Assembly (NCBI GenBank): GCA_034926225.1
Contig: JAYFRF010000001.1
Location: 62,001-126,000 of the forward strand
Length of the DNA stretch: 64,000 nt
Direction of reading: 5' to 3'
Origin: JAAZKA01 sp034926225
GTDB lineage: Bacteria; Bacillota; Clostridia; Oscillospirales; QAMX01
Shown here: in pieces, positions 8,100 to 16,696 of the stretch
Position numbering within the stretch: position 1 is the first letter of the stretch
How the letters are laid out: the number at the start of each line of letters is the position of its first letter
The notes under the pieces: model-generated
Seen by the model: the letters and a program-made list of their open reading frames with translations, nothing else
The model's database searches: none
What the model was told of the DNA's origin: nothing
Translations under genes and position numbers: made by a program

Positions 8100-9650
8100 T
8101 CAGCTCTTTTTACTCGTAGAGGAAGTTGTGGAAGCCGCCTTGGTACTCGAAGACGTCGTACCCTGATCGCCCGCTTTCGTCGTACCGCTCGCAGACGTCG
8201 TGCCGGATACCGTAGTCGTAGCCTTACCGGCAGTCGTCGTTGCTGTAGTCGTTGCCGTATCCTTTTCCTTGACTACGCCGAATACCTTGGCAACCTCCAG
8301 CGTGTCCAGAAATAGAGTTCCATCCTTCTTGACGATATCAAGACTTGTGATAACAGTCGCATTCGCCAAATTGCGGAGATTATCATAATAGTATTCGTCA
8401 ATCGCCGAGACGACATAGGGTTTTTTATTGTCGACGCCTAAAAGCACAAACGCACGATCATCACTGTACAGCAGCGTACCCGCGGTTAAAGACCCCAGTG
8501 TTTTCTCCCGTTCCGCACTCGTCATCTTGACCATATCGGTATCGCCAGCGAGGATCTCCTGCTGCGCATCCGTCGTGGCCGGCATGAAGATGCCGAACAC
8601 CGCGTATAAATCCTGCACAAATGTCGCGCTATCACGTCCGTATCCGATACGGTTCGACGCTATTCGTCTGCCCGTCAGCTTCAATGCCTGCGTGACGACG
8701 TTCGCCGCGGTGTAGGGGAGATAACCTACGCTGACATCCTCCGTCATCGGGATTAAGAGCGGCTGATATTCCAGATATCCGAAACGGTCAACCGTCGGAT
8801 ACTTCGCAACATAGCATCCCGCCGTACCGCGGTTATCCACCGGAGAGGGAACCGTATCATCCGTATAAAGCGGCAGTCTCGTCCCCATGTACAGCGTCAG
8901 GTTGGACATGGTGCTCGAGTAGGGGTTATTCTCCAGTGTAATCGACGGCGCCGTGACAAGAATAAAGTTCGTCGTCTCAATATAGCTGACCCAGCTGCCC
9001 TTTTCCATGAAGATCATATCCGTCGCACGAACCCATCCGCGCTGTGTACGGGTCTGTATGAAAAACCAGGTGTTATCTACATTGGTATGTAGGATTATGA
9101 CCGGATCGCCGACGAAAACCTGTCCGAGCTGGAACACGTCAATCTCCGGCTTCTTTGCGTCCTCATAAGCCGCCGCTAAAACCGGGAAGGTTCGCAGCGC
9201 CGTATTGGTGAGCGCGATTGCATAGCTGACCTTATTGGTTTCCTCGACGTTTTCCACATTGATCGAAAGAATCAGGTCGTCAAAGAAAGACTCTTCATAT
9301 TGTACCCCATCGGCATCAAACAAGTCGGACGTCGGAATGGAGACAGCATTTAGATACCGCTTTAGCTGTACCGAGGTGAGCGAACTGGGATAGGAAACAA
9401 GATCCGCAACGCCTGAATCCTCATCGTTTGCAATCTGTGCATTCACCGTGCCGATTTCGGAAGATGACAGCAGGACGGTATCCGGCGATTTCATCTTTGC
9501 AATCCAGTAATCCGCCGCGTACATCGCATCGGTTACCTCGGGCAGCTGCCCTGTAACCCCATTTTTCTTCGTCGATGATGAGCTCGAGCAGCCGCCGAGC
9601 AGCGTAAGCAGCAGCAATGCCGCTAAAACAAAAGAGAGCTTCCTCCTCAT
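8100..9650 (-). CDS. Lipoprotein with SH3-like region and degenerate NlpC/P60 domain
   Basis: Surface lipoprotein of 516 residues. MRRKLSFVLAALLLLT plus LLGGC is a lipoprotein signal with lipobox LGGC. The middle resembles SH3 domains that precede NlpC/P60 peptidases (FQLGQVFVGDPV, WFFIQTRTQRGWV). The C-terminal half aligns by eye with NlpC/P60: YGRDSATFVQDLYAVFGI matches the place where active enzymes have an Asp-Cys-Ser catalytic motif, but here it is Asp-Ser-Ala, and the usual His position in RAFVLLGVDNKKPYVV is also lost. It ends in a Thr/Ser/Ala-rich tail of about 50 residues. Family assignment is inferred; the protein is probably a wall-binding pseudoenzyme. An in-frame ATG at 9695 is possible but lies only about 12 bases after the predicted transcript start. 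Confidence 0.75.
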   Translation of the reverse strand: MRRKLSFVLAALLLLTLLGGCSSSSSTKKNGVTGQLPEVTDAMYAADYWIAKMKSPDTVLLSSSEIGTVNAQIANDEDSGVADLVSYPSSLTSVQLKRYLNAVSIPTSDLFDADGVQYEESFFDDLILSINVENVEETNKVSYAIALTNTALRTFPVLAAAYEDAKKPEIDVFQLGQVFVGDPVIILHTNVDNTWFFIQTRTQRGWVRATDMIFMEKGSWVSYIETTNFILVTAPSITLENNPYSSTMSNLTLYMGTRLPLYTDDTVPSPVDNRGTAGCYVAKYPTVDRFGYLEYQPLLIPMTEDVSVGYLPYTAANVVTQALKLTGRRIASNRIGYGRDSATFVQDLYAVFGIFMPATTDAQQEILAGDTDMVKMTSAEREKTLGSLTAGTLLYSDDRAFVLLGVDNKKPYVVSAIDEYYYDNLRNLANATVITSLDIVKKDGTLFLDTLEVAKVFGVVKEKDTATTTATTTAGKATTTVSGTTSASGTTKAGDQGTTSSSTKAASTTSSTSKKS

Positions 9651-9658
9651 ACCCGATC

Positions 9659-9691
9659 CACGGCCCGTATTTCGTGGCCGTGTCTCCTCCT
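9659..9691 (-). promoter_or_regulatory. Distant Shine-Dalgarno bridged by a hairpin
   Basis: On the minus strand AGGAGG (9686-9691) lies 35 bases before the ATG at 9650. Between them CACGGCC (9676-9682) pairs with GGCCGTG (9659-9665) around a 10-base loop. Folding the hairpin would leave 11 bases between Shine-Dalgarno and ATG. No in-frame ATG, GTG or TTG lies nearer the site. Structure inferred, not computed. Confidence 0.45.
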
Positions 9692-9713
9692 TCATGCTTG
9701 TAATTCTATTTAA

Positions 9714-9742
9714 AGTATACCACAGACTTCCGTTTGTTTCAA
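9714..9742 (-). promoter_or_regulatory. Sigma-A promoter of the lipoprotein gene
   Basis: Minus-strand -35 TTGAAA (9737-9742), 17-base spacer, -10 TATACT (9714-9719). The transcript should start near 9707, just upstream of the lipoprotein gene. Confidence 0.75.
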
Positions 9743-9844
9743 TGATTTTCCATGATTATTTTAATTTCCTTTACAGGAAAATTCCGGAATCTGCCTTTGT
9801 ACAAAATTTCTAAAAACATCTGTATCATTTTGATGAATCCGCTC

Positions 9845-9874
9845 TTGTAATCGAACCTCTTTTGGTGGTAGAAT
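9845..9874 (+). promoter_or_regulatory. Possible promoter of the DUF1846 gene cluster
   Basis: TTGTAA (9845-9850), an 18-base spacer and TAGAAT (9869-9874), with a further AT-rich stretch just after. It is the best sigma-A-like match before the gene at 9918, but the match is weak. Confidence 0.3.
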
Positions 9875-9917
9875 AATATAGTTTGATGATATCTGAAGTA
9901 TTTTGAGGAGAACACAT

Positions 9918-11405
9918 ATGAAGAAAATCGGCTTTGACAACGCTCTGTATATGCAAAAGCAAACCGAACAGATACGCCGCCGCATCGAAGCCTTCGGCAA
10001 CAAGCTCTACCTTGAGTTCGGCGGCAAGCTCTTCGACGATTATCATGCCGCTCGCGTCCTGCCCGGCTTTGATGTCAATGCCAAAGTAAAGCTTTTGCAA
10101 AAATTCAGCGACTCGGCCGAAATCGTCTTCTGTATCAACGCCGGTGATATCGAAAAAAGTAAAATCCGGGCTGATTTCGGTATTACCTACGAACGTGATC
10201 TGCTGCGTACCATCGACGCTTTCCGGGAACTCGGTCTCTATGTCAACAGCGTCGTCGTCACTCAGTACGCTAATCAGCCCGCCGCACACGCTTTCCGCAA
10301 CATGCTTGAGCAGCGCGGCGTTCGTACCTATACGCACTATCCTATCCACGGCTATCCCGCCGATATAGACTTCGTTGTTTCCGAGCAGGGCTATGGAATC
10401 AATGACTACATTGAGACGACCCGTCCTCTCGTTGTCGTTACCGCGCCCGGCCCGTGCAGCGGTAAGCTCGCCACCTGCCTGTCACAGCTCTATCACGAAA
10501 GCCGCCGCGGCGTTAAGGCCGGTTACGCCAAGTTCGAAACCTTCCCCATCTGGAATCTGCCCTTAAAGCACCCCGTCAACCTCGCTTATGAAGCCGCTAC
10601 CGCTGATCTCAAGGACGTAAACATGATCGACCCCTTCCATCTCGAGGCTTACGGCGAAGCGACCGTGAACTACAACCGCGATATCGAGGTTTTCCCGATC
10701 GTCAACACCATCCTGACGAAAATCACGGGCAATCCGCATTTTTACCGTTCACCTACGGATATGGGTGTGAACATGGCCGGTTTCGGCATCATCGACGATG
10801 AAGTCTGCCGTGAGGCCGCCCGTCAGGAGATTTTACGCCGCTATTATCAGGCAAGTTGTGATTATAAATTCGGCCGCTGCGACGCGGAAACGGCGCAGCG
10901 TGTCGAACTGTTGCTAAAGCAGCTATCCATGACGCCCGCCGACCGCGCCGTAGTCGAACCTGCCTGCCGCCGCGCCGCCGAAACAGGTGTGCCTGTACTC
11001 TCTATCCAGCTCGCCGACGGCCGTATCATCACCGGCAAAGCCTCCAAGCTCCTCGGCGCACCGTCGAGCTGCGTTTTGAATTCCGTTAAAGTGCTTGCGG
11101 GACTGGCGGACGAACTGCATCTTTTATCTCCCGTCTTCCTGGAACCGATCACACGGCTGAAAAAGGATCGCTTAAAGTCCAAAGACCCCACACTCAATCT
11201 TTCTGAAACGCTGATGACCCTGTCCATCTGCGCGGCAACCAATCCAACGGCAGAGCTGGCGCTTTCCAAGCTCGACGGCCTGCGCGGCTGTGAAGCGCAC
11301 AGTTCCTGTATTCTATCCAATAATGATGAGCGTACTCTCCGTAAGCTCGGTCTTAACGTCACCTGCGAGCCTGAATTTTCCTCCGACGATTTATTCTCCC
11401 TGTAA
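9918..11405 (+). CDS. DUF1846 family protein of unknown function
   Basis: A 495-residue cytosolic protein beginning MKKIGFDNALYMQKQTEQI and containing LEFGGKLFDDYHAARVLPG, a signature of the DUF1846 family, whose biochemical role I do not know to be established. The middle has a possible nucleotide or phosphate loop in VVTAPGPCSGKLATC, which looks like a variant P-loop (G-P-C-S-G-K). There is no signal peptide or membrane segment. The ATG at 9918 is chosen because GAGGAG (9905-9910) sits 7 bases upstream. The dehydrogenase gene follows after 18 bases with its own AAGGAGG, so the two are likely cotranscribed. Confidence 0.85.
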   Translation: MKKIGFDNALYMQKQTEQIRRRIEAFGNKLYLEFGGKLFDDYHAARVLPGFDVNAKVKLLQKFSDSAEIVFCINAGDIEKSKIRADFGITYERDLLRTIDAFRELGLYVNSVVVTQYANQPAAHAFRNMLEQRGVRTYTHYPIHGYPADIDFVVSEQGYGINDYIETTRPLVVVTAPGPCSGKLATCLSQLYHESRRGVKAGYAKFETFPIWNLPLKHPVNLAYEAATADLKDVNMIDPFHLEAYGEATVNYNRDIEVFPIVNTILTKITGNPHFYRSPTDMGVNMAGFGIIDDEVCREAARQEILRRYYQASCDYKFGRCDAETAQRVELLLKQLSMTPADRAVVEPACRRAAETGVPVLSIQLADGRIITGKASKLLGAPSSCVLNSVKVLAGLADELHLLSPVFLEPITRLKKDRLKSKDPTLNLSETLMTLSICAATNPTAELALSKLDGLRGCEAHSSCILSNNDERTLRKLGLNVTCEPEFSSDDLFSL

Positions 11406-11423
11406 AATATAAGGAGGCGTCGC

Positions 11424-12449
11424 ATGAAAGCTTATGCCGCACTGTCACCCGGAGCGGTCGAGGCCATCGAGCTGCCCATCCCGGAGCCGGATGATTACGA
11501 GGTGCTTGTTAAAAACGAAGGATGTGTCTTTTGTAACACTACCGACCGCATGATCGTCGATGACCTCTTTGCGACCCCTGCATACCCTGTCGTCTTCGGA
11601 CATGAGAGCTTTGGTAAAGTCGTAAAAGTCGGCTCCCGCGTCCGCCAGTTCAAGCTCGGCGATCGTGTCATCTGCTCAAACGCTATCGTACGCGGTTTCG
11701 ACGGTACCTATTATTCCTCCTGGGGCGGTTTTGCCGAATGCGGGATCGCCGGCGACCTGGACGCCTATCTCGCCGACGGACACCTCCTCGATACGGCAAA
11801 CGCATATCGCGGCCGCTACGCCGCAAATCTCGTCATTCCGGGCGATCTGCCCATCAAAAAAGCGGCGCTGGCGTTCCCCCTCGCCGAAACCGCGAGCGCC
11901 GCCATGCAGGTCGGCGATCTGCGCGGCAAGCATATCGTCGTCATAGGTACCGGTATTGCCGGATACTCGCTGACATACTTTGCCCATGCATACGGCGCCG
12001 CGTCGGTCACTGCGCTCGGCCGCCGCGAATCCCGCCTTGGAGTGTCAAAGCAGCTCGGCGCCGATTACACCTTCGTCCGTCCCTCCGACATTTCATCCCT
12101 TCTTGCGCCTTTCGGCGGTGCGGATGTCGTCTTTGAGGCATCTGGAAATTACGCGGTCCTTGAAAACGGGCTGCCCTATCTGCGCGAAGGCGGTACGCTC
12201 GCGGTCTATGCCGTGCCGCATCGCCCGTATACCTTTGATCTCTTGAAATCCCCTCAGTCTTTTCTTTATCAGCGTATCAGCCCGCGCGTGCGGGACGCAC
12301 TCGATCTCGTATGCGGACATCTACGGGAAGACAAGCTTCCCGTGGACGCTTTACTCACACATGTTTGGGACTTCGACGAGCTTCCGCGTGCTTTTGATCA
12401 GGTTCGTGTCGGTGAAGTCGTCAAAGGCCTTGTTCTAATCGGACTTTAA
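11424..12449 (+). CDS. Zinc-type medium-chain dehydrogenase/reductase
   Basis: A 341-residue NAD(P)-dependent alcohol/polyol dehydrogenase-like protein. The GroES-like domain carries Cys34/Cys37 in CVFC and GHE at 59-61, placed as in the catalytic zinc site. The Rossmann domain has VIGTGIAGYS and an ALGRRESR strand end. The four-cysteine structural zinc loop of classical enzymes is absent, as in sorbitol- and threonine-type subfamilies. The substrate cannot be told. The start follows AAGGAGG (11411-11417). It lies between DUF1846 and the deacetylase-like gene and probably belongs to the same transcript. Confidence 0.85.
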   Translation: MKAYAALSPGAVEAIELPIPEPDDYEVLVKNEGCVFCNTTDRMIVDDLFATPAYPVVFGHESFGKVVKVGSRVRQFKLGDRVICSNAIVRGFDGTYYSSWGGFAECGIAGDLDAYLADGHLLDTANAYRGRYAANLVIPGDLPIKKAALAFPLAETASAAMQVGDLRGKHIVVIGTGIAGYSLTYFAHAYGAASVTALGRRESRLGVSKQLGADYTFVRPSDISSLLAPFGGADVVFEASGNYAVLENGLPYLREGGTLAVYAVPHRPYTFDLLKSPQSFLYQRISPRVRDALDLVCGHLREDKLPVDALLTHVWDFDELPRAFDQVRVGEVVKGLVLIGL

Positions 12450-12499
12450 GCATTATATATTAGAAATTTTCGTGATTATAATACTAGGAGGTCTTTTTT

Positions 12500-13570
12500 A
12501 TGTCTCTGCGTTTCATCACCCCTGTTGACGGGCAGATGCTGACCGATGTTGCCGGTGTCCGCTGCGGCGATACGCTTGCCGTAGACATTGCGGTGGAAGC
12601 CGCCCCCGAAAAAACGATCCACATCAACAACAAACCCGCTGTCTGGAAAAACGGCGCATATCATGCCACTATCGAACTCGACGGCTACCGCAATACCATT
12701 GAGGCGTATGATGAAGCGGGTATGTCTGTCAAGGCCGGCATCTACTGGATTCCCGAAGCTACCCGGCGCTTTGCGTTCTCCGTCGACGACAATATCTGGT
12801 GGCTCCAGGATCTGACCGCCAATGCTTATACTTCCATCTTTGACAATCCGTACCTCGCCGTTTATAAAGAAGCGCACGACAAGTATGGGATTAAAGTCCG
12901 CTTAAATCTTTTCTACGCAACCGATCGAAAGGGCGGCTTTAATCTCTCGATGATGACCGACCGCTACCGCAACGAATTCCTCGCCAATCGCGATTGGCTC
13001 CATCTCGCGTTCCACTCCGACTTTGAATTCCCGGAATATCCTTATTCCGAAACGACCTACGCAAAGCTTAAATACGACTACGATCACATCAATACCGAGG
13101 CCAAGCGCTTCGCGGGTTATGAACTGGAACGCGCGACCACCATCCACTTCGGTTCCGGCAACCGCCAGGCTATCCGTGCCATCCGCTCCCGCGGCGTCAA
13201 GACCCTCATGGGTTATATGGAGGCTAAAGATGGCAAATCCTTTGTCAGCTACTACCTGACGCCCGAAGAAGTTGCCAAGGTCAATGAATACGGCTTCTGG
13301 AAGGATCACGGCGAGGATATGATCTATGGCCGCATTGATGCCGTGCTAAACCTATACCAACCCGACGGCATCGTCAAGCATCTCGACGAAGGTGAAACAC
13401 GTTTCCCTAAAAAGGGCTTCGTCGAAATTATGATTCACGAGCAGTACTTCTACGAAGACTACGTCGCTTATATGCCAAACTTCCGTGACCGCGTCCTCAC
13501 AGGCGCGAAGTGGTGCGTCGAGCACGGTTATACGCCGATGTTCTCCTGCGACGCCACCGCCGAATGGTAA
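12500..13570 (+). CDS. Putative polysaccharide-deacetylase-like barrel protein with N-terminal Ig-like domain
   Basis: A 356-residue protein of uncertain function. Residues 1-95 look like a beta-sandwich (short strands, VEAAPEKTIHINNKPAVW). The rest resembles the NodB/glycoside deacetylase barrel: FSVDDNIWW could be the Asp-Asp metal motif and LAFHSDFEF resembles the HSxxxH motif but lacks the second His. Later IMIHEQYFY may complete a metal site. There is no signal peptide, which is unusual for a glycan deacetylase. The ATG at 12500 follows TAGGAGG. Its stop overlaps the radical SAM gene by 7 bases, suggesting coupled expression. Homology is inferred from motifs only. Confidence 0.55.
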   Translation: MSLRFITPVDGQMLTDVAGVRCGDTLAVDIAVEAAPEKTIHINNKPAVWKNGAYHATIELDGYRNTIEAYDEAGMSVKAGIYWIPEATRRFAFSVDDNIWWLQDLTANAYTSIFDNPYLAVYKEAHDKYGIKVRLNLFYATDRKGGFNLSMMTDRYRNEFLANRDWLHLAFHSDFEFPEYPYSETTYAKLKYDYDHINTEAKRFAGYELERATTIHFGSGNRQAIRAIRSRGVKTLMGYMEAKDGKSFVSYYLTPEEVAKVNEYGFWKDHGEDMIYGRIDAVLNLYQPDGIVKHLDEGETRFPKKGFVEIMIHEQYFYEDYVAYMPNFRDRVLTGAKWCVEHGYTPMFSCDATAEW

Positions 13571-14448
13571 TCTGCGCCGAATGCCCCCGCCACTGTCGGG
13601 CCGTCCGTGATGTCGATCGCGGCGAGGGCTTTTGCAGAATGGGAACCGCCCCCCGCGTCGCCCGCATCGCTCCCCATTACGGCGAGGAGCCATGCATCTC
13701 CGGTGCGCACGGCACCGCCGCCGTATTCTTTTCCGGCTGCGCGCTGGGCTGTGTCTTTTGCCAGAATGAACGCATCTCCCATGAAGGCTTTGGACGGGTG
13801 CTGTCCGAAGACGAGCTGCGCATGCGGATAGAGCGGCTTGCCGAGCGGTGCGATACGGTCAGTCTCGTCAACCCCACCCATTATACGCATCTTCTTCCCT
13901 CACTCCTGCGCAAGCCCTTCGGAAAGCCTGTCGTTTATAACACCGGCGGCTACGATTCCGTTCTGGCACTGCGTACGCTCGAAGGAAAGATCGATGTCTA
14001 CCTGCCCGATCTGAAGTATCACTCGCCGTCATTATCGAAACGGTATTCCGGCGCGGAAGACTATTTTAAGGTCGCTACCGCCGCGATTTTAGAGATGCTC
14101 CGGCAGACAGGTCCTTTTCGGATGGGGGAGGACGGCATTCTTCAGCGCGGCGTGATGATCCGGCATCTGGTACTGCCTGGGTATTCGGCCGATTCGCTCA
14201 CCGTCCTGCGCTGGTGCCGTGACACGCTGCCAGCGGGCAGCGTACTGTATTCCGTAATGTCGCAGTATACGCCGTTTGCGGGTGCACTTGGGATCCCCGC
14301 GCTCAATCGCCGCGTCACCGCACGGGAATACTGCCGCGTAACAGACTTCCTATCGGACAACGATATGCTGGACGGTTATATTCAGGAACTATCCTCCTCC
14401 GGCACCGACGCCATACCTGATTTCGACGCCTTGGAGGGCGTACAATAA
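13564..14448 (+). CDS. PflA-like radical SAM protein (PflX/COG1313 type)
   Basis: A 294-residue radical SAM protein annotated in relatives as a putative pyruvate formate-lyase activating enzyme. The cluster motif is C-x3-C-x2-C in CALGCVFCQN. An upstream Cys-rich stretch (CAECPRHCRAV, GFCRMG) matches this subfamily and may bind a second cluster or zinc. Further family features are NPTHYTHLLP, YNTGGYDS and YLPDLKY. The ATG at 13564 overlaps the preceding gene by 7 bases; upstream starts at 13510 lie inside it. No glycyl radical enzyme is seen nearby, so the target protein is unknown. DppA follows 13 bases later. Confidence 0.85.
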   Translation: MVICAECPRHCRAVRDVDRGEGFCRMGTAPRVARIAPHYGEEPCISGAHGTAAVFFSGCALGCVFCQNERISHEGFGRVLSEDELRMRIERLAERCDTVSLVNPTHYTHLLPSLLRKPFGKPVVYNTGGYDSVLALRTLEGKIDVYLPDLKYHSPSLSKRYSGAEDYFKVATAAILEMLRQTGPFRMGEDGILQRGVMIRHLVLPGYSADSLTVLRWCRDTLPAGSVLYSVMSQYTPFAGALGIPALNRRVTAREYCRVTDFLSDNDMLDGYIQELSSSGTDAIPDFDALEGVQ

Positions 14449-14461
14449 GGAGGCCCAACGT

Positions 14462-15247
14462 ATGAACATCTATCTCATGGTCGACGCCGAGGGGATCAGC
14501 GGTATCTACAGCCGCGAGCAGGTCATGGACTCCGGTTCCCGGCGTACGGAAAGCCGCGCTTATATGACTGCCGATATAAACGCCTGCGTCGAAGCCTGCA
14601 AGGAAGCGGGCTGTGAAAAGGTTTACGTCCGCGACTGTCACGGTGGCGCGAATACGTTGATCTTCGAACAGCTCACCCCCCTTGCCGACTACTGCATCCT
14701 CGGCAGCACCGGCACCGACCGCTTCGTCGGACTCGAGGACTGCGACGCTGTCATCCTCTTAGGCTATCATGCGATGGCCGGCACTCCCGGCGCGATTCTG
14801 GAGCATACGATGAGCAGCGCCTCCATCCAGAATTACTGGGTCAATGGCGTGAAATTCGGTGAAACCGCGATTGACTCCGCCATCGTCGGCGAACGCGGCA
14901 AGCCCGTCATCATGGTCTCCGGCGACGATAAGCTCTGTGCGGAGGCGAAATCCTTCCTACCGTGGGTCGTCGGCTGCGAGGTCAAGCGCGGCGTCACCTG
15001 GAGCGGCGGTATGCTCCTGCCGCAGGCGAGGGCGCACGCGCTCATCCGTGAGAAGACGCGGGAAGCGATCAAAAGCTTTGACCGCATGAAGCCCTTTACC
15101 GTCGAGCATCCGCTGGCCCTGCGCTGCGAAACGGTCGAGCGCGGCGTGCTCCCCGGTGCGTATGGGAAGCCCTATATGCGCATCATCGACGGACGCACCT
15201 ATGAGGTCGATGCCGATTCGATGGAGGAAGCGCTGTACAGGCTGTAA
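14462..15247 (+). CDS. dppA: D-aminopeptidase, M55 family (DppA)
   Basis: Zinc peptidase releasing N-terminal D-amino acids from small peptides; the Bacillus homologue is a self-compartmentalising decamer induced at sporulation. The 261-residue protein opens with MNIYLMVDAEGISGIY, containing the metal-binding Asp8 and Glu10, and has DCHGGANTL, GYHAMAG and EHTMSS segments that supply further ligands. The start follows AAGGAGG (14449-14455). It is the last plus-strand gene of the 9.9-15.2 kb cluster and faces the MlrC/M24 pair across a shared terminator. D,D-peptides from peptidoglycan are plausible substrates. Confidence 0.93.
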   Translation: MNIYLMVDAEGISGIYSREQVMDSGSRRTESRAYMTADINACVEACKEAGCEKVYVRDCHGGANTLIFEQLTPLADYCILGSTGTDRFVGLEDCDAVILLGYHAMAGTPGAILEHTMSSASIQNYWVNGVKFGETAIDSAIVGERGKPVIMVSGDDKLCAEAKSFLPWVVGCEVKRGVTWSGGMLLPQARAHALIREKTREAIKSFDRMKPFTVEHPLALRCETVERGVLPGAYGKPYMRIIDGRTYEVDADSMEEALYRL

Positions 15248-15254
15248 CATATAG

Positions 15255-15287
15255 CAAAAGAGGCTGTTATGAAAACAGCCTCTTTTG
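15255..15287. terminator. Bidirectional terminator between dppA and the M81 gene
   Basis: A perfect 14-base stem (CAAAAGAGGCTGTT paired with AACAGCCTCTTTTG) with a 5-base loop. T-rich sequence follows on the plus strand, and the A-rich left arm gives T on the minus strand, so it can serve both convergent genes. Confidence 0.85.
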
Positions 15288-15289
15288 TT

Positions 15290-16690
15290 TTACATCTCAT
15301 CGAGCGGCCAGATGGGCCGCTCGACTGCGGTAAAGGGGATATGCGCGATATCGACGCTCGACGCGCCCGGGGTTTTCGCGAGCATTGCCTTCGGCGCGAT
15401 CTTCGCAAGCTCCGGATACAGATACCCAAGCTTTACGACGACGATTTTGTACGCCGTCCAGTCCGCGCCGCCGGACGCGATGATTTCCGGTGTTGTAAAC
15501 GCGCAGCGCCGTTCGCAGACGAGTACATCCACGCCTTTCCCGCGCAGTAGAGCGCCCATACCCGCCGACTCTCCGTCCCAGCCGTCGATTTCGGACAGCA
15601 CGATGACTTTTCCGGTAAATGGAACACGCTCCTCGCCGAGATACAACGTAACTTCCGCACCAATGCCGGCTTTTTCACATGTATTATACGCTTCCGGGTC
15701 ATAAAGTCCCGCAAAAAGGATGCTTTTCGTACCTAAGGATAATGCCACCCGTAGGAAAAACGCCGACGCGCCGCCTGCGCCTGCCGTTGTGTTATCGCCG
15801 GAATCCGTGACAAATACCGTGCTTTCCGGTGAGTTTTGCGCGGCGATCAACGCTTCCTCCGGCGGTAAAGCCAGTATCAGAAAGCGAAAATCGCGGCGCA
15901 TGTCCCAGAATGTATCCGCAATTTCCCGAGCGTAGGCGGCCGCTTTGTCCTCATACCCGGGTAAGGCAATCGCTACCGCCGATGCGTGGTTGCGTGGACT
16001 GTCCACCCAGTTCTGCCCGTTGAAGAAGGATACCGTCAGCATCTCCGGGGCGCGCTCGATCTCGTCAAGACGGGTATTCAACGCGTTGATCGGTGGATTC
16101 GAGGTAATGACCATGTCGCCCGCCACGATCGCGGGAATTGTGACGATCATGGGGCAGGGGAGAAGACGCTCCCTAATACAGCGCACAAGCAACTCCGCCG
16201 TACGCACCTGTGTTTCAGGCATGTCGGCATGCGGCGCCGTACGATAACCACGCAGGATATTGACGTCGCCGACAATCGCCGGGTCATGGTTTGCGTGGAA
16301 GTCCATCGCAACCGCTACTGGTACATGCGTTCCGACAATCTCGCGCACAGCCCTCGTGATCGCGCGGTCACCCGAAAAGGAAGGGGAGCCGTCCACCTCC
16401 AGCGCGCCGTGCAGATAGAGCCATACGCCATCCACCGGCAGGCTCTTTTGCAACATATCCGTCAGCTCCGTCAAAAGCCGATCGAAAACATCTTCGGAAA
16501 GTCGTCCGGATGGCAGCGCGTGGGCGTAGATCGATGGGATAATCTCCGCGCCCGCCTCACGGAATACCCTCGTCGCCGCGATTTTTTCGAGCATGGCGTC
16601 CCCACGCGCACAGTCAAAGTCCTCATACGCCGCGCGCAGAGGTGAAAAGCTGTTCGTCTCCTGCTGGATTGAACCGACAAAAATACGCAT
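15290..16690 (-). CDS. M81 family metallohydrolase (MlrC-like)
   Basis: A 466-residue protein like MlrC, the zinc hydrolase first described in microcystin breakdown; most homologues have unknown substrates. It starts MRIFVGSIQQETNSFSP, the family hallmark. Zinc ligands are recognisable in MDFHANHD (Asp130, His132) and YRTAPHAD (His154), and DSGDNTTAGAGG marks the later active-site loop. No signal peptide is present. It lies 6 bases after the M24-like gene and shares its promoter at 17916-17944, so the two very likely form an operon handling the same peptide or amide substrate. Confidence 0.88.
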   Translation of the reverse strand: MRIFVGSIQQETNSFSPLRAAYEDFDCARGDAMLEKIAATRVFREAGAEIIPSIYAHALPSGRLSEDVFDRLLTELTDMLQKSLPVDGVWLYLHGALEVDGSPSFSGDRAITRAVREIVGTHVPVAVAMDFHANHDPAIVGDVNILRGYRTAPHADMPETQVRTAELLVRCIRERLLPCPMIVTIPAIVAGDMVITSNPPINALNTRLDEIERAPEMLTVSFFNGQNWVDSPRNHASAVAIALPGYEDKAAAYAREIADTFWDMRRDFRFLILALPPEEALIAAQNSPESTVFVTDSGDNTTAGAGGASAFFLRVALSLGTKSILFAGLYDPEAYNTCEKAGIGAEVTLYLGEERVPFTGKVIVLSEIDGWDGESAGMGALLRGKGVDVLVCERRCAFTTPEIIASGGADWTAYKIVVVKLGYLYPELAKIAPKAMLAKTPGASSVDIAHIPFTAVERPIWPLDEM

Positions 16691-16696
16691 AGATGA

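Noticed and set aside
13510..13563. Upstream extension of the radical SAM protein
   Set aside because: It lies inside the preceding gene in another frame, lacks a ribosome binding site, and homologues begin at the Cys-rich segment after ATG 13564.
15986..16645. 219-codon plus-strand frame inside the M81 gene
   Set aside because: Antisense to a well-conserved gene and rich in Arg, His and Gln as expected from a shadow frame.
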